NCBI GenBank assembly: GCA_963383645.1
Contig: OY726563.1
Coordinates: 42,240,331-42,304,330, forward strand
Length of the DNA stretch: 64,000 nucleotides
Reading direction: 5' to 3'
Source: Muscardinus avellanarius
Lineage: Eukaryota > Chordata > Mammalia > Rodentia > Gliridae
Shown: positions 1 through 10,939 of the stretch, piece after piece
How the letters are laid out: every line of letters starts with the position of its first letter
Position numbering within the stretch: position 1 is the first letter of the stretch
Notes under the pieces: generated by a model
Seen by the model: the letters and a program-made list of their open reading frames with translations, nothing else
Told to the model about the DNA's origin: nothing
Databases searched by the model: none
Program-made: the position numbers and the translations under genes

Positions 1-79
1 TAAATGAAGAAATAAAAAAGTAACTACGTGGATAAACATATTTTAATGTCTTGATTTTAAAATCAAGAAACCACAGAGA

Positions 80-235
80 AGCCAAGCATGTGGTGCATGC
101 CTGTACTTGGGAGGTTGAGATAGGCATATTGCAGCAATTTAGTAAGGCTTTCAGCAACTTAGTGAGACCCTGTTTCCAAATAAGAAATAGAGCTGGGCGT
201 GTAGCCTGGAGGTTGAAGGTCTCTGGGTTCCCTCC

Positions 236-241
<6 letters not shown>
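80..241 (+). mobile_element. Dimeric SINE (B1-like head + ID-like tail)
   Basis: Head GCATGTGGTGCATGCCTG to tail CTGGGTTCCCTCCCTAG, about 160 bases with an internal deletion. Its A/C-rich end grew into the CA repeat that follows. Confidence 0.8.

Positions 242-284
<43 letters not shown>
241..284. repeat. (CA)n microsatellite
   Basis: About 21 uninterrupted CA units directly at the 3' end of a SINE. Confidence 0.98.
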
Positions 285-286
<2 letters not shown>

Positions 287-1130
287 TGTAGTATATTTAT
301 GGTGAAAGACTGAATGCTTTGCCTTCAGTATCATAAACAAGGATAAAACATCTGCACTCCACTTATATTCCGTATTCTAGTGGAGGTTCTAGTCAGTGAA
401 ATAAATCAAGACAAAGAAACAGAAGGTATATGAGCAGAAAAGTAGTAAAATTCTCTTTATACTCAGCTAGTATGATAATCTATGTAGAAAATCCTTTAAA
501 ATCCACAAAAGAAGCTCCCTGGACTCGTAAGTGATGCAGATTAATATATGAATCGGTATACAAAATCTAATTGCATTTCCATACTGATAAGCTGATTCTA
601 GAATGTATGTCTTAATTCCAAAAACCTATACTAGTAAAGGACAATTTTGAAAACGGAGGATAATTTTGGAATACTTATAGCAACCGAATTAAAATGTATT
701 ATAAAGCTAGTGTTTGAGACAGCATGGTACTCATGAATATAGGTAAATTGATTGATGGAATAGAATACACCACTCAAATACAGGCCCACAGAATTGCTTT
801 TTTTTTTTTTTTGGTGGTGGTACTGGGGGTGGAACCCAGAGTCTTTCTACCTTCAGGCTACACTCCCAGACTATTTTCTATTTTATTTGGAAACAGGGTC
901 TCAACTAAGTTGCTGAGAGCCTCACTAAGTAGCTGAGGCTGGCTTCGAACTTGTGCGATCCTCCTGTCTCAGCCTCCCAAGCGCGGGGATTACAAGCGTG
1001 CGCCACCACGCCCGGCTCAGAATTGCTTTTGATGAAGATGCAAAGGCAATTTACTAGTGAAAGACAGTAATTTCAACAAAGCTGCTAAAATGAGTAGATA
1101 TTCATATACAAAAAATAAAATTTGATGCAT
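285..1130 (+). mobile_element. Ancient L1M ORF2-region fragment, split by a SINE
   Basis: ATGATAATCTATGTAGAAAA, AATCCACAAAAGAAGCTCC, ACAAAATCTAATTGCATTTC and, after the SINE at 797-1,017, TTTGATGAAGATGCAAAGGC and TTCAACAAAG follow the L1 ORF2 3' part in order. It is heavily decayed with no open frame. The first 100 bases are less certain. Confidence 0.55.
797..1017 (-). mobile_element. Dimeric SINE, CpG-rich young copy
   Basis: Runs from a T tract to CGTGCGCCACCACGCCCGGC. It is flanked by a duplication (CAGAATTGCTTTT at about 789 and 1,018), and the surrounding L1M resumes after it. Confidence 0.9.
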
Positions 1131-1132
1131 GC

Positions 1133-1178
<46 letters not shown>

Positions 1179-1226
1179 GGGGATTGAACTCAGGAGCATT
1201 ATACTTCTAAGCTATACCCACAGCCC

Positions 1227-1260
<34 letters not shown>

Positions 1261-1381
1261 ACAGGGTCTCACTGAGTTGCTAAGGGCCTCACTACATTGC
1301 TGGAGCTGGTCTTGAACCTGTGATCCTCCTGTCTCAGCTTCCCAAGTACTGGAATTGCAGACATGCATACCATACCTGGCT
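1133..1381 (-). mobile_element. SINE with (TG)n tail and internal (GATT)n
   Basis: The tail end has become (TG)n at 1,133-1,174. The A-rich linker between the halves has become (GATT)8 at 1,227-1,258. Ends at CATACCATACCTGGC. Confidence 0.85.
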
Positions 1382-1589
1382 AGAATAAGTTATTTTTTAA
1401 AACTGGGAGTTTGATGTTGAACATCTATTAGACAATCAAATTGAAATGCCAAATACATAGTTAGTAATAGGATCTATAGTTTAGGAAAAAATTAGGTCTG
1501 GGAAAATGAGTCTGGAAATCATCAGCTTACTGATAGTGATTAAAACCACAAGACTGGGTGAACTCATCTGTGGAATGAACATAGAGGAC

Positions 1590-1798
1590 AAGCTGGGCCT
1601 AGTGGCGCACACTTGTTATCCCAGCATTCTGGAGGAGGAGACAGGAGGATTGTGGTTTTTGGACAGCCTCAGCTACTTAGCAAGGCCCTTTGCAACTCAG
1701 TGAGACCTTGTTTCAAAAAATAAAAAATAAAAAGACTAAAAATAGGACCGGGGCTGTAGCTCATAGGTAGAATGTCTCTGGGTTCCATCCCCATTACC

Positions 1799-1802
<4 letters not shown>
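1590..1802 (+). mobile_element. Dimeric SINE
   Basis: From AGCTGGGCCTAGTGGCGCAC to GGTTCCATCCCCATTACC; its end runs into a long GA repeat. Confidence 0.85.
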
Positions 1803-1868
<66 letters not shown>

Positions 1869-1944
1869 GGAGGGGAGGAGAGGGGAGGGGAGGGGAGGGG
1901 AGGGGAGGGGAGGGGAGAGGAGAGGAGAGGAGAGGAGAGGAGAG
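1802..1944 (+). repeat. Polypurine tract: (GA)n then (GGGGA)n / (GGAGA)n
   Basis: About 140 bases contain only G and A on the + strand: about 30 GA units, then G4A and G2AGA blocks. The G-runs on + could form quadruplexes or triplex DNA. Confidence 0.95.
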
Positions 1945-2116
1945 AGAACAAAGGACTGAGCTCTTGAACACTTAAGCATCCTCTTAAACATCGTGCTCGT
2001 GCGTGATTGGATTTTTAGATGTGGGTAGTGGAAATTATTATTTTTTCCTACTCAGCCTGGTTTTTTCTACTTTTACATTTAAAATTTACACAAAATTGTA
2101 CATTGCTTAAAGTATG

Positions 2117-2327
2117 GTTTTTTGTGTGTGGTACTGAGGATGGAACCTAGGGGGCATTTTACCTCCAAGCTACAACCCCAGGCCTATTTTATTTTTTTAT
2201 TTTGAAACAGGATTTCACTAAGTTGCAGAGGGCCTCACTAAATATCTGAGCCTGGCTGTGAACCTGCAGTTCTCCTGTCTTAGTCTCCCAAGTACTGAGA
2301 TTATAAGCATGTGCCACCATGCCTGAT
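2117..2327 (-). mobile_element. Dimeric SINE
   Basis: From GTGTGGTACTGAGGATGGAA to GTGCCACCATGCCTGA; moderately diverged. Confidence 0.85.
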
Positions 2328-2344
2328 TTACAGTATGATATTTT

Positions 2345-2557
2345 GTTTTTGTTTTGTGATACTGGGGATAGAACCTAGGGCCCTTCTACCTCTGGGATAC
2401 ACCCCCGACCTATTTTATATTTTATTTGGAAACAGGGTCTCACTAAGTTGCTGAGAGCCTCACTCAGCAGCTGAGGCTGGCTTCGAACCTGTGCGATCCT
2501 CCTGTCTCAGTCTACCAAGTACTGGGATTACAAGCGTGTGCCACCATGCCCAGCTAC
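2345..2557 (-). mobile_element. Dimeric SINE with duplication
   Basis: Flanked by GTATGATATTTT at 2,333-2,344 and 2,558-2,569, which puts it inside the first bases after the previous SINE. Confidence 0.9.
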
Positions 2558-2647
2558 GGTATGATATTTTGATACATGAATACAGTGTATGTAATGATCA
2601 ATCAGGGCAAATGGGGCAATTGGTATGTCCATAATCACAAATATTTA

Positions 2648-2863
2648 TTTTTTTATTTTGTTTTTGGTACTGGGATTGAGCCCAAAGGCATTCTACCTTT
2701 GAGCTACACACCCAGTCCTTTTTAATTTTCATTTTTGAAACTGGATTTCACTATCTTTTTGAGGGTCTCAAAAAGTTGCTGAGGCTGGCCTCAGACCTGC
2801 AATCTTCTTCTTTCAGTCTCCCAAGTACAGAAATTACAGATGTGTGCCAGTGTGTGTGGCCAA
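2648..2863 (-). mobile_element. Dimeric SINE
   Basis: From TTTTTGGTACTGGGATTGAG to TGTGCCAGTGTGTGTGGC; includes an insertion in the head (CTATCTTTTTGAGGGTC). Confidence 0.8.
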
Positions 2864-2869
2864 GCATTT

Positions 2870-3960
2870 AACGTTTCTTTGTGTTGGGAAGATTCAAAAT
2901 GGTCTCTTCTAGCTATTTTGAAATACACAATGAGTTATTGTTAACTATGCTCACTCTATTCTAATATAGAACCTTAGACCTTATTCTTCCTATCTAACTC
3001 TACTTTTGTACCTGGCAGCCAGCTTATCTTTAACCTCCTATTCCTTTCACCTCCCTGAAAAATCCCCATCTGGGGCTCTCTATCACAGAATATAGTCTCT
3101 ATTTTACTACCTTGCTGTTGTTATCTATAGACTCTTAGCCACCCCTCTACTTACTAAAGATTTTAGCTCCTCTTTTATTATCACTCTCACTATTTAATGT
3201 CATTTTAATTTTTGTGGTTCCATTATCTCATTAAAAAAATTTTTTTTGGTGACAATATTTCAATACTTTTTTTGTGTATCTGGTGCTGGGGATTGAATCT
3301 ATGGTGTCCTACCTCTGAGTTACACCTTCAGTCCCATTTTATTATTTTGAAACCTGCTGATTCCAATGCCCTAGCTTTTTGGTGCCTTGAAATCCTCTCT
3401 TTCAGTTTCGTCCTCCACCTAATTGCAGCTCTTGCTTCCATCCTGTCATTACCAGTTACTCTTGCTCCATTCCTGTATCCTAAGAGCTAAGCCTGACTAG
3501 AGAATAACATAAAATGACACTCTCGCTTTAAATTCAAGACCGGGAGCCTCAAGTGGGCACTTAATGTTGCCAGGAAATCACATAATATTATCCTAGTCCA
3601 TTTATTCTGCTGGTTTCCTAGACAACTATTTCGTATCTTCTCTTTCCCTTCAAACCTCTAACATCTCCTCACACATCCTCATTCTTGGCCCATAACCTTG
3701 CTTCTGGTTTCACAGAGAAAATAGAGGCCATCATAAAAGTAAGCCCCCAAATTTCTACTCGCCTCCCAAAATCTGTGCGTAGACTCTACCATTTCTCCTA
3801 TGACTATGCATGAACTGTTCCTGCTCCTAGTGAGCCCAACCATTTCACTTGCTATTTACTTGTCTAGCCCCCTTTCTTGCCTCTATAGTATAATTCTTCC
3901 CTCTATAGGTTCTTTCCCATCAATTTCAATCATGCTATCATCAGTTTTTTTCTCTCTCTC
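2870..3960 (+). other. Old diverged DNA, possible ancient LINE relic
   Basis: Pyrimidine-rich, many stops, no gene. Phrases such as CCTAGACAACTATTTCGTATC, TCACAGAGAAAATAGAGGCC and CTATGACTATGCATGAACTG resemble a widespread ancient mammalian LINE-type repeat (L2/CR1 group). I cannot name it with confidence. A SINE fragment interrupts it at 3,263. Confidence 0.35.
3263..3352 (-). mobile_element. SINE tail fragment (ID-like half)
   Basis: GGTGCTGGGGATTGAATC to GTTACACCTTCAGTCCC and a short A-rich linker; the 7SL-like head is missing. Confidence 0.7.
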
Positions 3961-3990
3961 ATTCATTCCTTCCTTCCTCCCTCCCTCCCT

Positions 3991-4046
<56 letters not shown>

Positions 4047-4048
4047 TC
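3958..4048 (+). repeat. (TTCC)n/(TTTC)n microsatellite
   Basis: Polypyrimidine block, about 15 TTTC units after CCTT/CCTCC units. It directly abuts the head of the next SINE. Confidence 0.95.
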
Positions 4049-4484
4049 GTCAGGTGTGGCAATACATGCCTATAATCCTAGTACGTGGGAGGCTGAGACA
4101 GGAGGATCACAGGTTTGCAGCCAGTCTAGCAACTTAGCGAGACCCTCCACAACTTAGTGAGACTCTGCTTCAATTTTTTTTTAAAGTCTAGGCATGTGGC
4201 TTAGAGAGAGAATGCCTGTGAGTTCAATACTCAGGACCAAAAAAGAAAAAAAATTATTTATTTACTTATCTATTTATTTATTGTGGGTCTGGGGATGAAA
4301 CCCAGGGGCATTTGACCTCCGAGACACACCCCCTGCACTATTTTTATTCTTTATTTTGAAACCGGGTCTCACTGAGTTGCAGAGGGCCTTACTAAGTAGT
4401 AGCTGAGTCTGTCCGCGAACCGCGATCCTCCGGTCTCAGTCTCCCAAATGCTGGGATTACAAGCGTGCGCCACCACACCCTGCC
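4049..4484. mobile_element. Two dimeric SINEs, head to tail in opposite orientation
   Basis: 4,049-4,244 is + (GTCAGGTGTGGCAATACATG to TCAATACTCAGGACC). 4,272-4,484 is - (GGTCTGGGGATGAAACCCAG to GCGTGCGCCACCACACCC). An A/T-rich spacer separates them. Confidence 0.85.
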
Positions 4485-4859
4485 TAAGAAAAAAATTTAA
4501 AACTTCTTCTGAGAAATGATATTTTTTGCTCACTACCCACCCCCATTTCTACTTTATAGCACAATTCCTTTCCAGAGTCATCTATATTCAATTCTATATT
4601 CCTCTTCTCCCATTAGTTTTTACTCTGAAATAATTATAGATCCACAGAAAGTTACAAAAAGTGTACAGAAAAGCCTTTTGTAAATTTTACAGTGTCCCCA
4701 TAGTTATAGTTTACAAACTATAGTATAATATCAAATCTAGGAAATTGATGGTGGTAAAATGTGTGTACCTAGATCCATGCAATTGTATAATGTGTGTGTG
4801 TGGAATTGCATAAAATGACAGCAATCAATATACAGAAGTGGTCCATTGCCATAGTCATC
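4485..4859. other. Non-coding stretch before L1, no gene seen
   Basis: AT-rich DNA with no open frame or SINE. It appears to be one older sequence that continues after the L1 at 5,552-5,660. Confidence 0.4.
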
Positions 4860-5541
4860 ATTTTTTTGGTGCATTGTAGTCATACATCTTAATGGGATAC
4901 AAGATAGTAGAGGCATACATCCACACATCGCTCATTGAGCCCTCCCCCAATCCCTCCCCCATCCCCTCCTCCCTCCCTCCTCATGTTTGGCTTAGTGATT
5001 GACTTTGATGTTTATGAATGTGCATCATGTGCACTAGGGAATTTCCCTTTCCCCCAGTCTCATCCCCCTCAGTTAGGTTGCCTTATTTGCTCATCTATGG
5101 TTTCTCTTTCTTTGTCTGGATTTCCTCCTGTGTCCTATTTTTTCCCTGCCTTCCACGTATTAGGGAGAGCTCCTGGTTTTTTACTTTTTGTTACTCACTA
5201 ATCTCACTTAGCATAATGTTCACTAGTTCCATCCATTTCCTTGTAAATGATGTAATTGTGTTTTGCTTTATGGTTGAATAGAATTCCATTGTGTACATAT
5301 CCCATAGTTTTGTAATCCATTTATCTGTTGATGGACATTTTGGTTGGTTCCATAGTTTGGCAATTGTGAATTGTGCAGCTATAAACAAAGATAACTCTGG
5401 TAGTTTGGTTTCCATTCTTCTGGGTAGGTACCCAGAAGTGGTATTGCTGGATCATATGGTAGGTTAATTCCCATTCTTCTGAGGAGCCTCCATACTGTTT
5501 TTCAAAGTGGTTGCATTAATTTGCAATCTCACCAACCATGT
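4860..5541 (-). mobile_element. 5'-truncated L1, end of ORF2 plus 3' UTR
   Basis: Begins (its 3' end) with TTTTTTTGGTGCATTGTAG and a C-rich tract, and extends to the ORF2-end phrases seen in reverse (AGTGGTATTGCTGGATCATA). Flanked by CATAGTCATC at 4,850-4,859 and 5,542-5,551. The host sequence joins up across the insertion. Confidence 0.85.
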
Positions 5542-5667
5542 CATAGTCATCTTCTTGCTACCAGTTTATAGCCACATCCACATCTCCCTCACTCACAGTT
5601 CCTAATCTCTAGCCACCACTAATTTGTTCTCTATAATTTTACGATTTAGAAATATTGTACGAACAGA

Positions 5668-6094
5668 AAACCAAGCATAGTGGTGCATGCTTGTAATCCC
5701 AGTATTTGGAAGGCTGAGTCAGGAGGATCGCAGTTTTAAGGTCAGCTTCAGCAACTTAGTGAGACCCTCCACAGCCTAGCGAGACCTTGTTTCAAAATGA
5801 AATTAAAGGCAGGCATGGTGGTGCATGGTAATGCATGGTGGTGCATGGTAAAGGCTGGTAATCCCAGTACTTAGGAGGCTGAGACAGGAGGATCACAGGT
5901 TCAAGGACAGTCTCATTAACTTAGGGATGCCCTCTGCAACTTAATGAGATCCTGTTTCAAAATAAACATAGGGGTGTAGCTTGGAGGTAGAATTCCCTGA
6001 ATTCAACCAACCTCTAGTGCTACAAAATATAAATAAAAAAATAAAAATTAAAAAGGCCTGGGAGTGTAGCTTTGACGTAGAATGCTTCTGGGTT
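5668..6094 (+). mobile_element. SINE split by a second SINE in its A-rich linker
   Basis: Head of the outer copy is 5,668-5,807 and its ID-like tail resumes at 6,053-6,094 (GGCCTGGGAGTGTAGC). The inner + copy occupies about 5,808-6,050 and carries three copies of GCATGGTGGTGCATGGTA-like head sequence, a local slippage. Confidence 0.75.
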
Positions 6095-6316
6095 CAGCTG
6101 GGCACAGTGGTGCATGCCTGTAATCTCAGTGCTTGGGAGGCTGAGACAGGAAGAGCACAGGTTTGAGGACAGCCTCAGCAAGTAGTAAGACTCTCAGTAA
6201 CCTAGTGAGAACATTTTCAAACAAAAAATAAATCAGGGCTGGGATGTAGCCCAGAGATAAAATGTCTCTGGGTTCAATCCCCAGTTCTACACATACACAC
6301 ACACACACACACACAC
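6095..6316 (+). mobile_element. Dimeric SINE with (CA)n tail
   Basis: AGCTGGGCACAGTGGTGCAT to GGTTCAATCCCCAGTTC, then (CA)n to 6,316. Confidence 0.85.
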
Positions 6317-6469
6317 GCTCACAAATGCCCTTTGGTTCAATCCCCACTATTCCCCTAAATGTAAAAATGAAATCCTTTTGAGCTTGCTGCTTTTTATTCA
6401 TCATAATGTCCTTGAGGTTCATGTATTAATACATTTATTAATAATTTATCCCTTTTCTCCTTTTCCTTA

Positions 6470-7335
6470 GGTTTTGAACAGAAGAGGGAATGCCGGGAGG
6501 CAGCACACAGATCCATTGGCCACATCCACGTGGCTAGAAGGGGATGGCTACATCATGGGTCTCTAGTGGGTTATCCCAGGCAACATCAGGTGTGGTTCCA
6601 ATCATTTTTGCCCAGCTGGCCATGCTACCAGGTGCTAAGGAAATGGCAGAGGTTGCAGAAGTTCCTTAAGGAGGATCCTCATCGTGGCATACTTTACCAT
6701 GTAGGAGGCCTGTGTGTTCTCAGCATTTAGAAGGCACAAGGGTTTAGGACCAGCGTGGTGTGGCTGAATGGAGGCTGGCATCTGATGCAGTATCCTCAGC
6801 CTGCCATAAGTTTTCAGTAGCCCAAGAGCTTAATGCCATCGTTCAGTACATTCTCCTGCACCTCTGGGCTCTTGCTGAGCCCCTTTGCAGGCTCCTTTGC
6901 GGTCCTCTGGAACATGCACACACAGGTGCCCACATTAAAGTTTTCCTAGTGCAGCAGGCACATGGCCTCAAATTTCTCCCTGGCTTTAAGAGGTACATTT
7001 ACACCCTGAGGTTTCCATCTCCTACTGCCCTACCACCAAGTCCATACTGTGTATCTCAAGGAGCTTGGAGGTGTAGTGTCTTGCTCTCTGCCAGCTAGTG
7101 CAGCAGTGGGATGCTCTTCATGAGGTCAGCTACTAGGAGGAAGTTCTCCACGCTGCTCACATGGCGGATGTGCACGTGGGTGCTGATCAACACTAGGCCA
7201 GTCAGCTCTTAGAGGCCACAGGAATTCTTTCTAACCCATGGCTGACACCAGGTGGCTGCTGTCATGACACAGAACAGTCAAGGCCACTTCTGTTCCTTCT
7301 CATATAGAACCTTGAATTTGTTCTCGATCATATGT
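6470..7335 (-). pseudogene. CPSF1: CPSF1 processed pseudogene, 3' part
   Basis: CPSF1 is the 160-kDa subunit of the cleavage and polyadenylation specificity factor. Read on the - strand, the segment gives broken matches to its C-terminal region in the right order: KFKVLYEKEQK near 7,300, SSVENFLLVADLMKSI near 7,130-7,170, a HHAG-P motif near 6,750, and AKMIGTTPDVAWDNPLETHD followed by AIPF and a stop at 6,534-6,536. The functional protein ends with a closely similar AKKIGTTPDI...LLET segment. About the last 265 codons are represented without introns, with several frameshifts and internal stops. The 5' nine tenths are missing, as expected for 5'-truncated L1-mediated retrocopies. No duplication or clear poly(A) was found, so the ends are approximate. 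It is non-functional. Confidence 0.8.
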
Positions 7336-7361
7336 TAAGTGTATATTAGTTTAAGAAACTA

Positions 7362-7528
7362 TTCCCCAGGTGTGATGGTACATGTCTGTAATTCCAGTAC
7401 TTGGGAGGATTGCAGGTTCAAGGCCAACATGTGGTAACTCATTAAGACTCTGTTTAAAAAAATTTATTTAAAGGCTTGGGTGTAGCTCAGAGGTAGAACA
7501 ACCCTTGGTTCAGCCTCCAGTACCACAT
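7362..7528 (+). mobile_element. Dimeric SINE, internally deleted
   Basis: CCAGGTGTGATGGTACATGT to CCTCCAGTACCAC; the CTGAGACA segment of the head is lost. Confidence 0.8.
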
Positions 7529-7534
7529 AAAAAA

Positions 7535-7539
7535 GAAAC

Positions 7540-7594
<55 letters not shown>

Positions 7595-7603
7595 AGAGAG
7601 GAG

Positions 7604-7668
<65 letters not shown>
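7535..7668 (+). repeat. (GAAA)n then (GA)n polypurine tract
   Basis: About 13 GAAA units followed by about 35 GA units after the SINE tail: a second pure purine block of over 130 bases. Confidence 0.95.
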
Positions 7669-7669
<1 letters not shown>

Positions 7670-7689
7670 CATCATTCTGGAAATTATAC

Positions 7690-7950
7690 TATTGTACTTT
7701 CCAAAGCAGCTATACTATTTTGCATTTCTTGAAGAAATGTGTGAAACATCATTTTCTTTGCATCCTTGCCAGTATTTAGTATTATCACTATTTTTAATTT
7801 AGCTGTTCTATTAGGTGTATAATGATATTGCATTGCACCACAAGCTACATTTCCCTGATGACTAGTGATATTAAACATTATTTTATGAATTCTTCAATGA
7901 AATTCCTCTTTATGCTCTTTGCTCTTGCTCATTTTTTTTACTGTTTGATT
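7690..7950 (-). mobile_element. Decayed L1 fragment (probable)
   Basis: TTGCATCCTTGCCAGTATTTAGTATT and TTTAGCTGTTCTATTAGGTGTATAATGATA (read in part) are the reverse of the old L1 3' region. No open frame. Confidence 0.45.
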
Positions 7951-7953
7951 TTG

Positions 7954-8045
<92 letters not shown>
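7954..8045 (+). repeat. (TG)n(AG)n compound microsatellite
   Basis: About 17 TG units pass directly to about 28 GA units, ending at a - strand SINE tail. Confidence 0.95.
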
Positions 8046-8047
<2 letters not shown>

Positions 8048-8239
8048 TGAGAATTGAATCCAGGGGCATTCTACCTCTGAGCTACACCCCAGCCCTATTT
8101 TTATTATTTTATTCTGAAACAGGGTCTCACTAGGTTGGGGAGGGCCTCACTAAGTAGCTGAGGCTGGCTGTGAACCTGCAATCCTCTTGTCTCAGCCTCC
8201 CAAATACTGGGATTACAAGTGTGTGCTGCTATGTCTAGC
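8044..8239 (-). mobile_element. Dimeric SINE
   Basis: ACTGAGAATTGAATCCAGGG to GTGTGCTGCTATGTCTAGCC. Confidence 0.85.
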
Positions 8240-8249
8240 CCCACACTCT

Positions 8250-9215
8250 ATTTCTTTTATATTCAAGTCAACTGTGTTTAGCTTCCATATGTGAGAGAGT
8301 ACATGTTATCATTGTCCTGTATCTGGCTTATCTCACTCAACTTAATGTCCTCTAGTTTCTTCTATCCATTTTTGCTGCAAATGAAGGATTTAATTCTTCT
8401 TTGTGGCTGAATAATATTCCTGTGTATGTGTGTGTTTATGTGTGACATTTTCTTTATCTATTGTTCTGTTTATGGATACCAGGCTGATTGCATAATTTAG
8501 CTATTATGAAGAGTGCTGGAATAAACATGGCCATTCAGGTATTTCTTCGGTATGCTGATTTCAACATATTTACTTTGTCTTTTGTTTTCAAAAGTTTTAT
8601 GTACTTTGTGTGGGCTTATTTGGGCTTATTCTGTTTAGGCTTTGCTCATATAGAATCTATAGGTTTATGTCTTTTCCCCAATTTTGTAAAATGTCAATCA
8701 TTTCTTCAAATACCTTTTTAGCCCCACATTTAATCCTTTCCTTCTAGGCCTCCTAGTATGTGAATGTTAGATCTTTTGATATAGTTTACAGTTCCCTGGG
8801 GCTCTGTTCATTTTTTCAATTCTATTTGCTATCTGCTGTTTAAACTGCATAGTTTCTGTTCTGTTTTCTACTTCACTCACTGTTTCCACTATATTCTCCA
8901 TTCTGCTGTGGAGCCTGGCCAATGAGATTTAAAACTTTAGTTATTGTATTATTGGGTTCTAGATTTCCATTGGGTTTCCTTTTATAGACTTTTTCTTGGT
9001 ACAGACTTTCTATTTTCTCATTCGCTTCACGCCTACTCACAATTCTTCTTTGACGTACTTTTGCATTGGATGTTTCAAAATTATTTTACATACAGTTCCA
9101 ACCAACATAGGTGTCACACGGGTCCCAGAATCTGTTGGGTTTTTTTCTTATTCAACATTCTGGTTCTTGTGATGACAAGTAATTTTCATCTGTCCCCTGG
9201 ATGAATTGGTTATCA
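8250..9215 (-). mobile_element. Old L1 (L1M/L1ME-type) 3' region, antisense, several pieces
   Basis: 8,320-8,570 (GTGGCTGAATAATATTCC, TTTCTTTATCTATTGTTCTG, GAGTGCTGGAATAAACATGG) is the reverse of old L1 3' sequence. 8,750-9,060 (GATATAGTTTACAGTTCC, GGTTCTAGATTTCCATTGGG) resembles another decayed L1 part. No coding potential. Confidence 0.55.
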
Positions 9216-9252
9216 TGTGATGAGACACTACACTAAATCTTATTTAAATACT

Positions 9253-9391
9253 CTTCTTCTTCCTCTCCTCCTCCTCCTTCTCCTCCTTCTCTCCTCCTCC
9301 TCCTCCTCCTCCTCCTCCTCCTCCTCCTCCTCCTCCTCCTCCTCCTCCTCCTTCTTCTTCTTCTTCTTCTTCTTCTTCTTCTTCTTCTTCT
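9253..9391 (+). repeat. (CTC)n/(CTT)n trinucleotide repeat
   Basis: About 45 pyrimidine triplets in blocks CTT, CTC, CTT. It abuts a - strand SINE tail. Confidence 0.95.
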
Positions 9392-9546
9392 CAGGACTGA
9401 TCTACCTCTGAGATATACCCCAGCTCTTTTTTATTTTTTGTTTGGTAACAAGGTCTTACTAAGTTGCTGAGCTTAGCTATGAACCTTTGATCCTCCTGTC
9501 TCATACTCCCAAGTACTAGAATTACAGGTGTTTGCTACCACACTTG
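9392..9546 (-). mobile_element. SINE, shortened
   Basis: GACTGATCTACCTCTGAGAT to TTGCTACCACACTTGGG; lacks the tip of the ID-like tail. Confidence 0.75.
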
Positions 9547-9912
9547 GGTTTTTAACTGGCCTCCTCTGAAACCACACCAGGAAAGAGACAAGGCCTCTTA
9601 CTGCTTGTTGGGAATCAAAGACCATGTTCCCTACATTGTTTTCACTATGAGACAAGAAAGACTCTTTGCTCCTGTTGGGAATATGTGGAACTTGCAGCTC
9701 TGCACTGACCTCCACTGATAGCGCTCCAGCTCCCTGTCATTCCTCACATTCCAATGTCCCTGCTAGGTCCGCTTTATTCTCCCCATCTTTCAGAACTATC
9801 CTACTTTGTTTTCTATATATTATCCATGGACTTACTATGCAGAAGAAATAAATATAAGTGCATTCACTCTTAACCTGAGTACAAACAGAACTACCTTTTT
9901 CCTTCCTTCCTT
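9547..9912. other. Non-coding stretch, no gene seen
   Basis: No intact frame, RNA gene or clear repeat recognised. Confidence 0.4.
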
Positions 9913-10073
9913 CCTGTATTGGGATTGAATCCAGGGACATTCCACCTGGAGCTACAGCCCCAGCCCTATTTTATTTTTTGTTTTGAAACAAAGTCTCACA
10001 AAATTGCTGAGAGCCTCATAAAGTTGCTGAGGCTGGTTTTGAATCTGTGATCCTCCTAGTTCAGCCTCCCAAC
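9913..10073 (-). mobile_element. SINE, truncated in the head
   Basis: TTGGGATTGAATCCAGGG to CTAGTTCAGCCTCCCAA. Confidence 0.8.
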
Positions 10074-10228
10074 CAATTTTCTCTTAAACTCACTCTCAAG
10101 GTTTCAGCCTTCATGACGCTAAGACAAGTTTGCTATAGACATTAGGGATGTCCACATTGCCAAATCCTCCTTTTGCTAGACCCATCAGTTGTATTTAACT
10201 CAGCTGATCACTCCCTCCTTTTTCCCTT

Positions 10229-10653
10229 CTTTTTTGTGGTACTTACGATTGATCTCAGAGGCATTCTACATTCAAGCTACACCTTCAGCCCTATTTTATT
10301 TCTTATTTGGAAACAGGGTCTTGCTAGGTTGATGAGAGTCTCACTACTTGCTGAGGCTGTCCTTGAGCCTGCAATCCTCCTATCTCCACTTCCCAAATAC
10401 TGAGATTACAGGCATGCACCACCACAAAAAAGATACACTTATTGTTATTATGATCTATTTATTTGTTGGTACTCTGAATTGAACCCAGGGGCATTTTACC
10501 TCCAAGCTACATCCTCAGGACTTTTTATTTTGCTAAATTGCTGAGGACCTGAAATCCTCCTTTTTCACCCTCCCTGCACTCCTGAACCTGCAACCCTCCT
10601 ATTCCACTCTCCCAGGTTCTGGGATTGCAGGTGTGCATCACAGTATCTGGCTG
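10229..10653 (-). mobile_element. Two dimeric SINEs in a row
   Basis: 10,229-10,425 (TTGTGGTACTTACGATTGAT to CATGCACCACCAC) and 10,464-10,653 (TTGGTACTCTGAATTGAACC to GTGCATCACAGTATCTGGC), both diverged. Confidence 0.8.
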
Positions 10654-10721
10654 ACATTCATCATTTCTTTATGGTGGGGGCATTAAAAACCTCTCTGCTA
10701 GCTATTTTAAAAATTCAATTA

Positions 10722-10927
10722 AGCTGAGCATGGTGGTGCACACCAGTAATCCCAGTACTTGGGAGGCCGAGACAGAAGGATTGCAGGTTCACAGCCAGCA
10801 TCAGCTACTTGTGAGGTCCTCCACAACTTAGTGAGATCCTGTTTTAAAATAAAGAATAAAATAGAGCTGTCGGAGTAGCTTGGAGGTAGAATGCCCCTGG
10901 GTTCAATCCTCAGTACTACAAAAATAA
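10722..10927 (+). mobile_element. Dimeric SINE
   Basis: AGCTGAGCATGGTGGTGCAC to GGTTCAATCCTCAGTACTAC. Confidence 0.85.
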
Positions 10928-10939
10928 ATAAATCATTGG

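Noticed and set aside
1669..1991. Open frames of poly-Leu/Ser or Arg/Glu over the GA repeat
   Set aside because: Simple-sequence translation of a microsatellite; no gene.
2870..3960. Possible protein-coding remnant
   Set aside because: No continuous frame; phrases fit an ancient interspersed repeat better.
9217..9411. Poly-Leu/Ser/Phe open frame
   Set aside because: Translation of a (CTC)n/(CTT)n repeat.
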